Shown: positions 26,120 to 35,219 of the stretch, in pieces
How the letters are laid out: each line of letters starts with the position of its first letter
Position numbering within the stretch: position 1 is the stretch's first letter
Origin: BOG-908 sp964247675
Lineage (GTDB): Bacteria > Pseudomonadota > Alphaproteobacteria > Acetobacterales > Acetobacteraceae
Direction: 5' to 3'
DNA length: 58,228 nt
NCBI GenBank assembly: GCA_964247675.1
Contig: CAXTVW010000008.1
Coordinates: forward strand, 1-58,228
Made by a program: the position numbers and the translations under genes
Notes under the pieces: generated by a model
Told to the model about the DNA's origin: nothing
The model's database searches: none
The model's input: the letters and a program-made list of their open reading frames with translations, nothing else

Positions 26120-27441
26120 CAGGCTGCAGCCCGAACGCTTTGCGGCGGCGGCACGGTCACGCCGGCCTGCGCGTAATCCCGCAGCTTGTCACGCAAAGCG
26201 CGTATGGAGATGCCCAGAATGACCGCCGCATGCGTGCGGTTACCCAAAGTGTGTGACAGCGTCTGCAGGATCGCTTCCCGCTCTACATCCTCGATACGCC
26301 GCGCGACGAACCCGGCAGCATCTCCGCACGTGGTCTGCTGCTGCACCTCCCCGGACAACTCGATCGCCTCCGGCCCGATCTCGTCGCCGTCCGCCAGCAG
26401 CACGGCACGGTGCATGGTGTTCTCCAGCTCTCTCACGTTGCCGCGCCATCTTTGCGCGGCGAGCAGGCGATGGCTGGCGGGCGACAGCGGCCTGACCGAC
26501 AATCCGTTCAGGTCGGCGTAGTGCCTTGCATAATGTGTCGCCAAAGCCGGTATGTCCGCCGGCCGTTCGCGCAACGCCGGCAGACGCAGGGCCACAACAT
26601 TCAGCCGGAAATACAGGTCTTCGCGAAACCGCCTGGAGTCGATCTCCGCGCGCAGATCCCTGTTGCTGGTCGCCAGGATGCGCACGTCCACCCGCACCGG
26701 CGCACTGCCGCCCACACGGTCTATCTCGCGCTCCTGGATCGCCCGCAGCAGCTTCGCCTGTAGTCTGACATCCATCTCGCTGATCTCGTCGAGCAGCAGC
26801 GTTCCGCCCTGGGCCGCTTCGAACTTGCCGGTCCGCCGCGCCACCGCACCGGAGAACGCGCCTTTTTCGTGCCCGAACAGTTCGCTTTCCAGCAATTGCT
26901 CGGGAATGGCCGCGCAGTTCAGCGCCACGAATGGACCAGCCGCCCGGCGCGACGCGGCATGAATGTGGCGGGCCACCACTTCCTTGCCGGTCCCCGACTC
27001 GCCGGTAATCAGAACGGAGGCATCCGACCGGGCTACCTGCTCGGCGCGGCGCATCACCGCCAGCATCGCCGGATCGCGGACAACGGGCGCGTGCGGCGTC
27101 CCGGACGCGGCCAGCAGAATGGCGGCGATCAGGTCCGGATCGGGCGGCAGCGGCATGAACTCGCGCGCGCCGTCCCGGATGGCCTGGACGCCAATATGGG
27201 GCTCGAGTGAGGTGCTGCAGGCGACCACCGATATTGCCACGCGCTCGGCCGCCAAATTGCGGACAAGCTGTGCCACGCCGCACGCCACGTCACACAAAAC
27301 GAGATCCTGTGAAGTCGCACGCAACTGCGACATCGCGTCTGCAACGTTGTCCGCCTGGCAGATTCGTGCGCCGCGCTTTGCCGCGATCTGGGCCGCGCGG
27401 CCCAGTTCTCCCGACATCGACCCGATGATCAAGACATGCAT
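26119..27441 (-). CDS. flbD: Sigma54-dependent flagellar regulator FlbD
   Basis: A 440-residue enhancer-binding protein. Residues 1-110 are a degenerate receiver typical of FlbD, ending AREFMPLPPDPDLI, without a complete acidic pocket. The AAA+ domain has Walker A GESGTGKE (147-154), the sigma54 contact loop as GAFSGA (194-199) instead of the usual GAFTGA, and GGTLLLDEISEMD as Walker B. The C-terminus holds a Fis-type HTH (NRTHAAVILGISIRALRDKLRDY). It activates class III flagellar genes; the flgE and fliK promoters at 33.4-33.7 kb are likely targets. Start 7 bp after the fliN stop. Confidence 0.93.
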   Translation of the reverse strand: MHVLIIGSMSGELGRAAQIAAKRGARICQADNVADAMSQLRATSQDLVLCDVACGVAQLVRNLAAERVAISVVACSTSLEPHIGVQAIRDGAREFMPLPPDPDLIAAILLAASGTPHAPVVRDPAMLAVMRRAEQVARSDASVLITGESGTGKEVVARHIHAASRRAAGPFVALNCAAIPEQLLESELFGHEKGAFSGAVARRTGKFEAAQGGTLLLDEISEMDVRLQAKLLRAIQEREIDRVGGSAPVRVDVRILATSNRDLRAEIDSRRFREDLYFRLNVVALRLPALRERPADIPALATHYARHYADLNGLSVRPLSPASHRLLAAQRWRGNVRELENTMHRAVLLADGDEIGPEAIELSGEVQQQTTCGDAAGFVARRIEDVEREAILQTLSHTLGNRTHAAVILGISIRALRDKLRDYAQAGVTVPPPQSVRAAA

Positions 27442-27448
27442 GGTATTC

Positions 27449-27769
27449 TCAGCCGCCGCGGTCGGCCTTGACGATTTCCGTCATGGTGATCCCGAGCCGG
27501 CTGTCATCGACCATGACCACTTCGCCACGCGCGACGAGCCGGTTGTTGACGTAGACGTCGATCGCCTCGCCGAGCTTGCGATCCAGCTCCACCACCGCGC
27601 CGCGGCCGAGTTTCAGCAACTGGCTCACCTGCATGGTGGTACGGCCGAGGACCGCGCTTACCGTAACGGGTATGTCATAGACCGCCTCGAGATCGCGGGC
27701 GTTTCGCGGCGGCGCTTCGCCGGACGAAAAGGGTGTTGCGGATTCGGTGAACTCAGCATCTACGGGCAT
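27449..27769 (-). CDS. fliN: Flagellar motor switch protein FliN
   Basis: A 106-residue C-ring protein. The SpoA domain is complete: VYDIPVTVSAVLGRTTMQVSQLLKLGRGAVVELDRKLGEAIDVYVNNRLVARGEVVMVDDSRLGIT (residues about 29-94). The ATG at 27769 has a perfect GGAGG site and overlaps the fliH end by 17 bp. With FliG and FliM it sets rotation sense; fliM is not in the window. Confidence 0.93.
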   Translation of the reverse strand: MPVDAEFTESATPFSSGEAPPRNARDLEAVYDIPVTVSAVLGRTTMQVSQLLKLGRGAVVELDRKLGEAIDVYVNNRLVARGEVVMVDDSRLGITMTEIVKADRGG

Positions 27770-28460
27770 CACAGACCTCCTCGAAACTTGGTAGTCCAAG
27801 CGGGGCGAGCACGCCCGCAATCGTCTTCCATGCCGACGCACAATCGCGCCGCGCCTGGCCGTCCTGCCACGCGATAAGCACGTCGCCTACCTGCAGCGAC
27901 GGGTCCGCGCTGACGGAGAGCACGCAGTCTGTCGTCTGCAAGGCGCTCATCAGCGACTCGCGCACGAACTCCGCCAGATCGGGATGCGCGCGCACGCGCA
28001 GTTCCGGCTCGCACGCCAATCCTGGCGCCAGGGCCGCGATCATCGCTTGCAGCTCTATCGTGTCGTGCCGGCGCATCACCGCTGGCACTGCCGCCTGAAG
28101 CACGGCCAGGATGGTCTCCGTTACGCGTTCTGCCGAGTCGCCTACGATTTCTGCAAACGTCGAACGCGTGGCCGCAAGGCCGTCCACCAAGGACTGCGTC
28201 GCGGCTAGCTGCAACTGGGCCTGCAGGAGTTGCGCGTCAGCCAGCGCCGCAGCCAGACCCTCCTGCCTGCCTGCCTCGCGCGCCTGCAGCAGCTCGTCGG
28301 CGGAAAAGCCGGGAGCCGGAGGTTCGCAAAGGATTTCTGCACGCGGCTCACGCGGCGTCTCGTCGAAATCTTCGACATAGAGGATCCCGCAGGCAAGCGA
28401 ACCGGCCGGCTCCGAGAACAATGGCGATTCAAACAGGAAGGCTGCATTTGATCCGTCCAT
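27753..28460 (-). CDS. fliH: FliH-like flagellar assembly protein (FlbE type)
   Basis: A 235-residue protein in the position of flbE/fliH in Caulobacter-type fliF operons. A Glu/Ala/Gln-rich coiled helix (ELLQAREAGRQEGLAAALADAQLLQAQLQL) carries GxxxG-like repeats typical of FliH, and the C-terminal part (LRVRAHPDLAEFVRESLM...LSVSADPSLQVGDVLIAWQDGQARRD) is the FliH/YscL domain. It would bind and regulate the export ATPase FliI. Start overlaps the fliG stop; end overlaps the fliN start. Confidence 0.85.
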   Translation of the reverse strand: MDGSNAAFLFESPLFSEPAGSLACGILYVEDFDETPREPRAEILCEPPAPGFSADELLQAREAGRQEGLAAALADAQLLQAQLQLAATQSLVDGLAATRSTFAEIVGDSAERVTETILAVLQAAVPAVMRRHDTIELQAMIAALAPGLACEPELRVRAHPDLAEFVRESLMSALQTTDCVLSVSADPSLQVGDVLIAWQDGQARRDCASAWKTIAGVLAPLGLPSFEEVCDARRC

Positions 28461-29473
28461 CAGTAGAGCATCTCGTCATCCTTGCCGCCGCCAATGTCGA
28501 GCTCGCCGGTCTGCGCCAGTTCCTTCGCTGCCAGCACGATGGCCGCTTGCGCCTCGTCAACATCGCGCAGTTTCACCGGTCCTAGCGCGTCGATGTCCTC
28601 TTGCAACATCTTGCCGGCGCGTTCTGACAAGCACTTGAAGAACATCTCGCGAAGCTTCTCCGACGCACCCTTCAGCGCCAATGGCAGCTTCTCCTTGTCG
28701 ACCGATCGCAGCAGCACCTGCATCGAGGGCGCCGTCAGGCGGCTCAGGTCGTCAAAGGTGAACATGAGCGCCTTGATGCGTTCGGCGGCCTCGCGGTTGC
28801 GTTCCTCGAGTGCCGCCAGGAACCGTGTTTCTGCCTGGCGATCGAGGTTGTTGAAAATGTCGGCCATCATCTCGTGCGCGTCACGACGCGTGCTGCGCGC
28901 CAGGTTGCTCATGAATTCTGCGCGCAGGGTGCGCTCCACACCATCCAACACATCGCGCTGAATGCTTTCCATGCGCAGCATGCGCATCACGACTTCCATG
29001 GCGAAGCTCTCCGGCAGCAGAGTCAGCACCCGGGCAGCATGGTCCGCGCGTACCTTGCTCAGCACGACCGCTACGGTTTGCGGATATTCGTTCTTCAGGT
29101 AGTTCGCGAGCACGGCTTCGTTCACGTTGCCGAGCTTGTCCCACATCGTTCGGCCGGCCGGGCCGCGTATCTCGTCCATGATCTGGCCGACACGTTCGCG
29201 TGGCAGGGATTTTTGCAACAGCCGCTCGGTGCTTTCGAAATTGCCGACGAGCGAACCCGCGGCACCCATGCCATCGGCAAACTGCTGGCACAGTCCTTCC
29301 ACCGTCTCGGCCCGGATCGAACCGAGCTGCGACATGGCACTGGATACTTCCTTGATCTCGTCCTCGTGCATGAGGTTGAGCAGACGCGAGCAGTGCTCCT
29401 CGCCCATGGCCAGCATGAGTACGGCCGCCTTCTGCGGGCCAGTGAGTTCCTGCCGTTCCGCTGCGCGGGCCAT
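28460..29473 (-). CDS. fliG: Flagellar motor switch protein FliG
   Basis: A 337-residue rotor protein linking MS ring and C ring. The N-terminal GPQKAAVLMLAMGEEH, the central EYPQTVAVVLSKVRADHAARVLTLLP (EHPQ-type) and the C-terminal torque domain with LMFTFDDLSRLT and MFKCLSERAGKMLQEDIDALGPVKLRDVD are all present, with the charged residues that meet the stator. Overlaps fliF and fliH by ATGA at both ends. Confidence 0.96.
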   Translation of the reverse strand: MARAAERQELTGPQKAAVLMLAMGEEHCSRLLNLMHEDEIKEVSSAMSQLGSIRAETVEGLCQQFADGMGAAGSLVGNFESTERLLQKSLPRERVGQIMDEIRGPAGRTMWDKLGNVNEAVLANYLKNEYPQTVAVVLSKVRADHAARVLTLLPESFAMEVVMRMLRMESIQRDVLDGVERTLRAEFMSNLARSTRRDAHEMMADIFNNLDRQAETRFLAALEERNREAAERIKALMFTFDDLSRLTAPSMQVLLRSVDKEKLPLALKGASEKLREMFFKCLSERAGKMLQEDIDALGPVKLRDVDEAQAAIVLAAKELAQTGELDIGGGKDDEMLY

Positions 29474-31128
29474 CAGCTACGCTCCTGCGTCATCCAGCCA
29501 CGCATGATTGAGAGGCTTTCCTCCGGGTGTTTCTCCACCATCTCCGCAAGCTTGCGAATGGAAGAAGCCCTTAGCTGGCCCTCGACGTTCATCATGTCCA
29601 CCATGCTTTCATCGGCCAGCATCGCAGCTCCGCTTCCCGCGATCATCCGTGTGGCCGGCGTGATGGCCGCGCCGGCGTAAGTCCCGCCAGCCGGTCCAGC
29701 CAGCAGAAGCTCGCCACCACCCAGCATGTTCTGCGGCGTTACCGCCGACAGGCGGATTGCCATCGGCCGCAGGACGAACACCAGTGCCAGCAATACGACG
29801 ACGGCCAGGATCGCCGACTGGCCAAGACCCAGAATATCGGCCTTTCCGACATCGAGCCCCAGCAACCCGGTCTGCGGCGAGGCAGCCATGTCTTCTTGGC
29901 CAGCCGCGAAACGCATCGAGACGACCTCAACCTTGTCGCCGCGTTTCTCGTTGTAGCCAATGGCACTTTCCACAAGTTTGGTGATGCGCGCGAGCTCTTC
30001 GGGGCTTCGCTCGGCCCAGGCCGGCTTGCCATCACGCCCCGTCTGCACGGCGCCATCCACCATCACCGCCAGCGATATGCGGGCAATCTGCGGCTGCTCG
30101 CGCACCAGGGTGCGGACAGTCTTGCCGATTTCGTAATTGGTCGTCTCTTCTTGCTTCTGCTGCGCCGTGCCGGATTGGCCCTGCCCCGCGTCGGCGTTGG
30201 GCAGGTTGTTCTGCACGGATACCGGCTTGTCGGCCTCCGTGCTGTTGTTCTTCTCGTTCGACGTCTGCGTGCTGCGCACCACCTGCTGGTCCGGGTTGTA
30301 CGACTCGGCGGTCTCCTGCACCCGGTCGAAATTCATCTCGACCGCGGCTTCCGCACGCACCCGGCCGGCGCCCAGGCTCTGTTCCAGCATCTCTTCCACG
30401 GCACGCGAAATGCGCAACTCGGTCGCGCGGTGCAACTCTTCCGAAGTCTGTGCCACGGCCTCTTCCGTCGCTGGCTGCCCCGCGCGTGCGAGCAGGTTGC
30501 CGCGGCTGTCGATGATCGCGATGCCTTGGGGCTTCAAACCGGGAACCGCGGCTGCCACTAGGTTCAACACCGCCTGCACGGCCTGCGGATCAAGCTTGGC
30601 GGCACCTGCCATCGTGAGGACCACGCTGGCCTGGGCCGCCTGCACGTCACGCGAGAAAGGCTGGCGCTTCGGCAGCACGAGGTGGACCCTGGCGCCGCGC
30701 ACCCCTTGCAGCATGCGTATGCTGCGCGCGAGCTCGCCTTCCATCGCGCGCGTCTCGTTGATGTCATGCTGGAACTGGCTGCTGGTCATCGCGTCGCTGC
30801 GGTCGAAGATCTCGTAGCCGATCGAGCCGCCGGAGGGGAGGCCGTCTTTGGCCAGCAGCAGCCGCGCCCGTGCCACATCGGCCGCGCCGACCATGATCCT
30901 GTCGCCGCTGCCAAGCTCCTGGTGGGTGATGTGGGCGCGGTCCAGCACCTCGGTCATCTGCGAAGCCTCACGCAAATCAAGGTCCGAATACAGCAGCGCC
31001 TGCTGCGCCGGCGCACCGCCGTGCAGCGCCAGCAAGGCCAGCATGACCAACATGCCGATGCCCACCGCCGCCAACGCCATGAGGCGGGCAGGACCGAGCG
31101 CGCGCAAACCTTCCAGGACGGGTTTCAT
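29473..31128 (-). CDS. fliF: Flagellar MS-ring protein FliF
   Basis: A 551-residue ring protein with two membrane helices, one near residues 15-33 (MALAAVGIGMLVMLALLAL) and one near 435-455 (AILAVVVLLALVFVL). The periplasmic ring-building parts (ALLYSDLDLREASQM; RVHLVLPKRQPFSRD) and the C-terminal FliG-binding tail (AEMVEKHPEESLSIMRGWMTQ) are present. First gene of the operon fliF-fliG-fliH-fliN-flbD-flhA. A repeat pair lies just upstream. Confidence 0.96.
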   Translation of the reverse strand: MKPVLEGLRALGPARLMALAAVGIGMLVMLALLALHGGAPAQQALLYSDLDLREASQMTEVLDRAHITHQELGSGDRIMVGAADVARARLLLAKDGLPSGGSIGYEIFDRSDAMTSSQFQHDINETRAMEGELARSIRMLQGVRGARVHLVLPKRQPFSRDVQAAQASVVLTMAGAAKLDPQAVQAVLNLVAAAVPGLKPQGIAIIDSRGNLLARAGQPATEEAVAQTSEELHRATELRISRAVEEMLEQSLGAGRVRAEAAVEMNFDRVQETAESYNPDQQVVRSTQTSNEKNNSTEADKPVSVQNNLPNADAGQGQSGTAQQKQEETTNYEIGKTVRTLVREQPQIARISLAVMVDGAVQTGRDGKPAWAERSPEELARITKLVESAIGYNEKRGDKVEVVSMRFAAGQEDMAASPQTGLLGLDVGKADILGLGQSAILAVVVLLALVFVLRPMAIRLSAVTPQNMLGGGELLLAGPAGGTYAGAAITPATRMIAGSGAAMLADESMVDMMNVEGQLRASSIRKLAEMVEKHPEESLSIMRGWMTQERS

Positions 31129-31189
31129 GCCCGCTAGAGTGCAGCCGTCCTGATTACGCGCTGGTTAACGCGCGCCTGGCGGTTGGGCT

Positions 31190-31371
31190 AAGAAAGCAAG
31201 CAGTCCTTTTTTAAAAAAAGGGATCAAAAAACTTTGCTCCCCGCCTGCACCAGAGTGGGTGCCGGTTCTGCCAGGTGCGCATTTGCAGGACCATGCCGCT
31301 TGTTCATGCCAACGGGGAAGCGAAAGTTTTTGCTTCTTGTTTGCAAAAAGAAGGCCTCGCTTACTTTGATG
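31190..31371. repeat. Family A repeat pair between fliF and flgD
   Basis: Left arm 31190-31240 (TCCTTTTTT, with GGGATC on the other side) and right arm 31315-31371 (CTTC/GAAG type). The arms are of different subtypes. The right arm covers the end of flgD; the left arm lies in the leader region of fliF, so it must be read through or bypassed by the fliF promoter. Confidence 0.8.
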
Positions 31372-32089
31372 TGATTCCTTGCACGCTAGCCAGGCCGACA
31401 GACAGCGCTCCCATCTCCAGCTGCAACCCGCTTGCATTGTTCGTAAGCCCAGTCGCCGTGCCCACCACGCTGAACGGCACCGCGGTGGCGTCTGCACTGC
31501 TGGTGCCCGTCTCCACCGCCACGCCGTACGCGCCGTCCGGCAGCTGGTTGCCCGCATTGTCGCGGCCGTCCCAAGTCCAGGTGTTGGCACCTGCCTGCGA
31601 CGTTAGCGACACGTCGCGCACCGTCTTGCCCGCGCTGTTGGCGATGGCGATCTGCACCGGCTCGGACGCGGCCGTGTTGAAGGTCAGCTCGCCGCTGCCG
31701 CCCTGCAGCGCGATCTGGCTCGATGTGATCGTAGCCTGGTGCCCTACCACTTGCGCGGATTGCAGGACTTCCGAGCCCTGCTGCAACGAGATCAGCTGCG
31801 ACAGATTGGTGTTTGTCTGCACCGATTGCTGCACGCCGGTGAACTCCACCAGTTCTTGGGTGAACTGGTTGCTATCGACGGGCGCCGTCGGGTCCTGGTT
31901 TTGCAGCTGGGTGGTGAGCAAAGTGAGGAACTGGTTGAAGTTGCTGCCAAGCGATTGCAGCGCATTGGTGCCGGTCGCACTCGCCGCCGAGGTGGCGGAG
32001 GTTGTGCCGGAGGCCGATGCGGCGGCGGCATTGACCGCAGCGGCCTGTTCGGCCGCCTGGCTCAGCGTGGTGGTTCCGATTGCGGTCAT
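31361..32089 (-). CDS. flgD: Flagellar hook cap protein FlgD
   Basis: A 242-residue scaffold for hook assembly. The N-terminal signature is GSNFNQFLTLLTTQLQNQDPTAPVDSNQFTQELVEFTGVQQS (residues about 49-90), and the C-terminal half has the FlgD Ig-like part (VQIAIANSAGKTVRDVSL, TWTWDGRDNAGNQLPDGAYG). AGGAG precedes the ATG by 9 bases. Follows fliK, in one transcript from the sigma54 promoter at 33455-33470. Confidence 0.93.
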   Translation of the reverse strand: MTAIGTTTLSQAAEQAAAVNAAAASASGTTSATSAASATGTNALQSLGSNFNQFLTLLTTQLQNQDPTAPVDSNQFTQELVEFTGVQQSVQTNTNLSQLISLQQGSEVLQSAQVVGHQATITSSQIALQGGSGELTFNTAASEPVQIAIANSAGKTVRDVSLTSQAGANTWTWDGRDNAGNQLPDGAYGVAVETGTSSADATAVPFSVVGTATGLTNNASGLQLEMGALSVGLASVQGITSK

Positions 32090-32111
32090 GGCTCTGGCTC
32101 CTGGGATGATG

Positions 32112-33377
32112 TCAGGCGGTGATGTCGATGCCGGTGTCGATCCGGCGGTAGCTTGCCTGGCGGCTCTCGGCGACCGGGCTCCCGATTAGCTGGTCGCCGG
32201 ACACGCCGCCGGCGGCAGACCCGGCCATACGTGACGAAGACTGGAAGCTCTGGTTCTGGCCGCCCTGCCCGCCTGACGCGCCGGACTGGCTGCCGTTGAA
32301 CGAGCCGGCGGACGCCGCGGCATTCTGGTCCTGGGGCGCCAGATGCAGCACCAGGTTCCGCTGCTCCGGCACGCCCGCCCGGTCCAGCGCCAGATGGAGA
32401 TGGGTCAGGTCGGCTTGCAGCCGCCCGAGCGTGTCCACACGCTCCACGGCCACGCTCACGCTGGAGGCGCCGTCCTGGCCGCGCGTGATCTCCACGCGCA
32501 CATGGCCCAGTTCGGCAGGGTCGAGCCGTATGGTGAGCTTGCTGCTGCCGTCGGCGCCGACATGCACCGCAGCCAAGGCGTGCCCGAGCTGCGCCGCCGG
32601 CGGAGACGCGGTTTGCGCGGAAGCTGGCGCAGCCCGGGGGTCAGGCGCAGCCGCGGATGCCGCGGCGGGCGCTGCCGTTGCAGGAGCCGCGGGCTGCCCC
32701 GCTCCGGCGGCAGGCACCGACTGCGGGTCGGTCAGCGCAGGTGGCGCGCCGGGAAGCGGGGCGGCGACGTCCGCCGCCTGTCCCGCACCGGCATGGGCCG
32801 GCTTGGCGGACGTGGCCGCCTCGGATTTGCCCTTGGCTGACGATGCGGGTGCCGCGTCCGTGTTGGCTGAAGCCGCGCGTGCGTTCGGCGCGCCTGGCGT
32901 TGCCGCGTCCGGCCCGTCTGTCTCCGCGTCATCGTCCGACGAACCGGGCAGCGTTGCCGCTGCTGCGGCACCATCACCAGTCCGGGCCGCTATTTTGCCG
33001 GCGGGGTCCGGCGCATGGCTGGCGCCGGCATCCGCTTCGGCTGAAGGGTTATGCAAGGGCGTGTCCGGTGTCCGCGCCGCCGCTGCCGCCGCCGGATCCG
33101 TCGGCGCAGGCGGCAGTGCTACCACCAATGTGCCTGCGTCGTCCGGTGCGGCTGCTTTCGGGGCGGTCTTCTTTGCGGCGGCGGGCGCGGCGTCCGGGCT
33201 TGCGGCTTTGCGCGTCCCGCTTGCCTGCGCTGGCGGGGTGGGTGGCGTGGCGCTGCCCGCAGGGTCGGTCAGCTCGCCCAGTACACTGCCGAAGTCGGGT
33301 CCCCGTCCCGCCGGCAAGGCACTCTTGCCTGCAGGCAGCGTGGTCGGCACGGCGAAGATGGCGGCGGCAGATGACAA
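32112..33377 (-). CDS. fliK: Flagellar hook-length control protein FliK
   Basis: A 421-residue protein, very rich in Ala, Pro and Asp in the first 280 residues (for example DAAPAAAKKTAPKAAAPDDAG), which fits the extended ruler part. The C-terminal switch domain is KLTIRLDPAELGHVRVEI and VDTLGRLQADLTHLHLALD, followed by a Gln/Ser/Gly-rich tail. I chose the TTG at 33377 because GAGGA lies 6 bases upstream; longer frames read through the promoter region. Next to flgD, as usual. Confidence 0.88.
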   Translation of the reverse strand: MSSAAAIFAVPTTLPAGKSALPAGRGPDFGSVLGELTDPAGSATPPTPPAQASGTRKAASPDAAPAAAKKTAPKAAAPDDAGTLVVALPPAPTDPAAAAAARTPDTPLHNPSAEADAGASHAPDPAGKIAARTGDGAAAAATLPGSSDDDAETDGPDAATPGAPNARAASANTDAAPASSAKGKSEAATSAKPAHAGAGQAADVAAPLPGAPPALTDPQSVPAAGAGQPAAPATAAPAAASAAAPDPRAAPASAQTASPPAAQLGHALAAVHVGADGSSKLTIRLDPAELGHVRVEITRGQDGASSVSVAVERVDTLGRLQADLTHLHLALDRAGVPEQRNLVLHLAPQDQNAAASAGSFNGSQSGASGGQGGQNQSFQSSSRMAGSAAGGVSGDQLIGSPVAESRQASYRRIDTGIDITA

Positions 33378-33454
33378 ACAAAATCCTCGGAGAAGACAGT
33401 ACGGATATCGGCAGAATTCAAACGGACGGCCTTGAGACCGTGTGACGCCTGTTG

Positions 33455-33470
33455 AGCAAAAGGCGGGCCA
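33455..33470 (-). promoter_or_regulatory. Sigma54 promoter of fliK-flgD
   Basis: On the minus strand TGGCCCG-CCTT-TTGCT, one change from the consensus TGGCACG-N4-TTGCW, with GG-N10-GC spacing. It stands about 67 bp before the fliK start after allowing for the transcription start. Confidence 0.72.
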
Positions 33471-33545
33471 GCACAGACGAGGCATCCGCGCAGACACCGC
33501 GCCTCGTTGTGCTTCGTGCTGCCGGCTGCTGCCAGGCAGGTTGCG

Positions 33546-33569
33546 CCCGGCAGAATTTGCCGCCCGGCA
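33546..33569. promoter_or_regulatory. Tandem CCCGGCA motif, candidate FlbD enhancer
   Basis: CCCGGCA occurs at 33546-33552 and 33563-33569, each preceded by a TTGC-type start, 17 bp apart. It lies about 75-80 bp from each of the two divergent sigma54 promoters, a fitting place for a shared activator site. Confidence 0.45.
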
Positions 33570-33643
33570 CGTGAAGTTGCGCAAAAAGCTGTGCCGGATG
33601 CCGCGGAAACAGTTTTCAAGGAAGCGGTTCGCGTTGCGGGAAC

Positions 33644-33659
33644 TGGCACGGTTCATGCT
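33644..33659 (+). promoter_or_regulatory. Sigma54 promoter of flgE
   Basis: TGGCACG-GTTC-ATGCT, one change from TGGCACG-N4-TTGCW, with GG-N10-GC spacing. It would start transcription about 80 bp before the flgE ATG. Confidence 0.75.
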
Positions 33660-33749
33660 GAACGCTTTGGCAACGTCTGTGGAAACGTTTTGCGGAACCG
33701 GCAATCGCGCCACCCAGGCTGACGAAACTCTTCTCGGGAGTCACCTAGT

Positions 33750-35039
33750 ATGTCTCTGTTTGGCGCAATGGACACCGCGATCAGCGGACTGAACGCACAA
33801 GCTGCGTCTTTCAGCAACATCAGCGACAATCTGGCAAACAGCCAGACTGTCGGCTTCAAGTCGATTGGCACGAACTTCGTCGATTACCTCACAGACAGCA
33901 CGGCCTCGCTGAACGACTCAGGTAGCGTTGCCACCCGGCCGGAATACGAGAACGAGCTGCAGGGCACAATCCAGCAAAGCTCCGATCCCTTGGCCATGGC
34001 GATCAGCGGCCAGGGCTTCTTCTCTGTCTCCGAGCAGACCGGTGCGTCGCCCACAGGCAAGCCGGAATTGTCGTCCCAGCAATACTACACGCGAACCGGC
34101 GATTTCGCTGCCAACAGCAACGGCTATCTGGTCAACAGCGCGGGCGAATACCTCAACGGCTACCCCGTCGATCAGGCGACAGGCGCCGTCAACACCAGCC
34201 GCCTCGTTCCCATCCAGGTGACGCAGACCGAGATGCCGCCAGTCGCCACAAGCAACGTTGCCCTTGTGGCCAACGTGCCGGCCGCACCGACCGCCACCAG
34301 CAACCTTACCGCGGAGACCAGCATCTACGACGGCTCCGGCGTCTCCCACCAATTGCAAACCACCTGGTCGCAGAACTCCACGAACAACTGGACGCTCACC
34401 CTTGCCTCGCCTGACAATGTTGCGGGCGGCAGCACCACCATCGGCAGCGTCGGCGTCACCTTCAACTCGAACGGCACGCTGGCCTCGCTCTCAAACGCCG
34501 CGGGTGCGCTGGCCATCACCGGTTCGGCCAGCGAAGGCGCGGTGCAGATCGCGCCGAACTTCGGCAGCGGCACGCAACCCGTCACCCTCGATCTCGGTGC
34601 TTTCAACCAGGCGACCGGCGTCACCCAGTTTGCCGCTTCGAACTACCAACTTACCAGCGCTGCGCAGAACGGCTCGACCGCCGGCAATTTCACCGACATC
34701 TCCGCGAATGCAGACGGCAACATCGTCGCAAACTACGACAACGGTAGCTCCGTCACGATAGCGCAGGTGCCGCTCGTGACCTTCGCCAATGCGGACGACC
34801 TGCAGCGCCAGAACGGCCAGGCCTTCACCGCCACGCAAAGCTCCGGCGTGGCGCAGGTCGACCAGATAAACAGCAACGGTGCCGGCGGCCTGGTCGTCGG
34901 GTCCACGGAAACGTCGAACGTCGACATCGCCTCGCAGCTCTCGCAATTGATCGTGGCGCAGCAGGCTTATGGCGCCAATGCGAAGGTTATTACGACTTCG
35001 AACGAGCTGCTTACGACAACCTTGAACATGAAGCAGTGA
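33750..35039 (+). CDS. flgE: Flagellar hook protein FlgE
   Basis: A 429-residue rod/hook-type protein. N-terminal MSLFGAMDTAISGLNAQAASFSNISDNLANSQTVGFKS (first 38 residues) and the C-terminal coiled part DIASQLSQLIVAQQAYGANAKVITTSNELLTTTLNMKQ are the family signatures; the middle is the FlgE surface domain (SIYDGSGVSHQLQTTW). A CGGGAG site stands 9 bases before the ATG. A family A pair follows it, then flgK. Confidence 0.95.
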   Translation: MSLFGAMDTAISGLNAQAASFSNISDNLANSQTVGFKSIGTNFVDYLTDSTASLNDSGSVATRPEYENELQGTIQQSSDPLAMAISGQGFFSVSEQTGASPTGKPELSSQQYYTRTGDFAANSNGYLVNSAGEYLNGYPVDQATGAVNTSRLVPIQVTQTEMPPVATSNVALVANVPAAPTATSNLTAETSIYDGSGVSHQLQTTWSQNSTNNWTLTLASPDNVAGGSTTIGSVGVTFNSNGTLASLSNAAGALAITGSASEGAVQIAPNFGSGTQPVTLDLGAFNQATGVTQFAASNYQLTSAAQNGSTAGNFTDISANADGNIVANYDNGSSVTIAQVPLVTFANADDLQRQNGQAFTATQSSGVAQVDQINSNGAGGLVVGSTETSNVDIASQLSQLIVAQQAYGANAKVITTSNELLTTTLNMKQ

Positions 35040-35045
35040 GATGGA

Positions 35046-35212
35046 AAGCGAGAAAGCAAGCGGTTCTTTTTTGAAAAAAAGAACCAAAAAACTTTTACTC
35101 CTGGCGCTGCTGATGCGCGCTCGCGTGGTTCCGGACGCTACGCGCGCGGATGCAGGCGACGGAGTAAAAGTTTTTTGGTTCTTTTTTTCAAAAAAGAACT
35201 GCTTTCTTGCTT
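35046..35212. repeat. Family A repeat pair between flgE and flgK
   Basis: Left arm 35046-35101 and right arm 35160-35212, both GTTC/GAAC subtype, so the arms match each other. The left arm starts 6 bp after the flgE stop; the right arm ends 8 bp before the flgK start and the frame of flgK is open through it. Confidence 0.87.
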
Positions 35213-35219
35213 ACGCATC

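Noticed and set aside
24194..26176. Long plus-strand frame opposite flhA
   Set aside because: Arg/His/Gln-rich shadow of flhA with no domain pattern.
34325..34624. Minus-strand frame inside flgE
   Set aside because: Shadow of the hook gene, no start signal.
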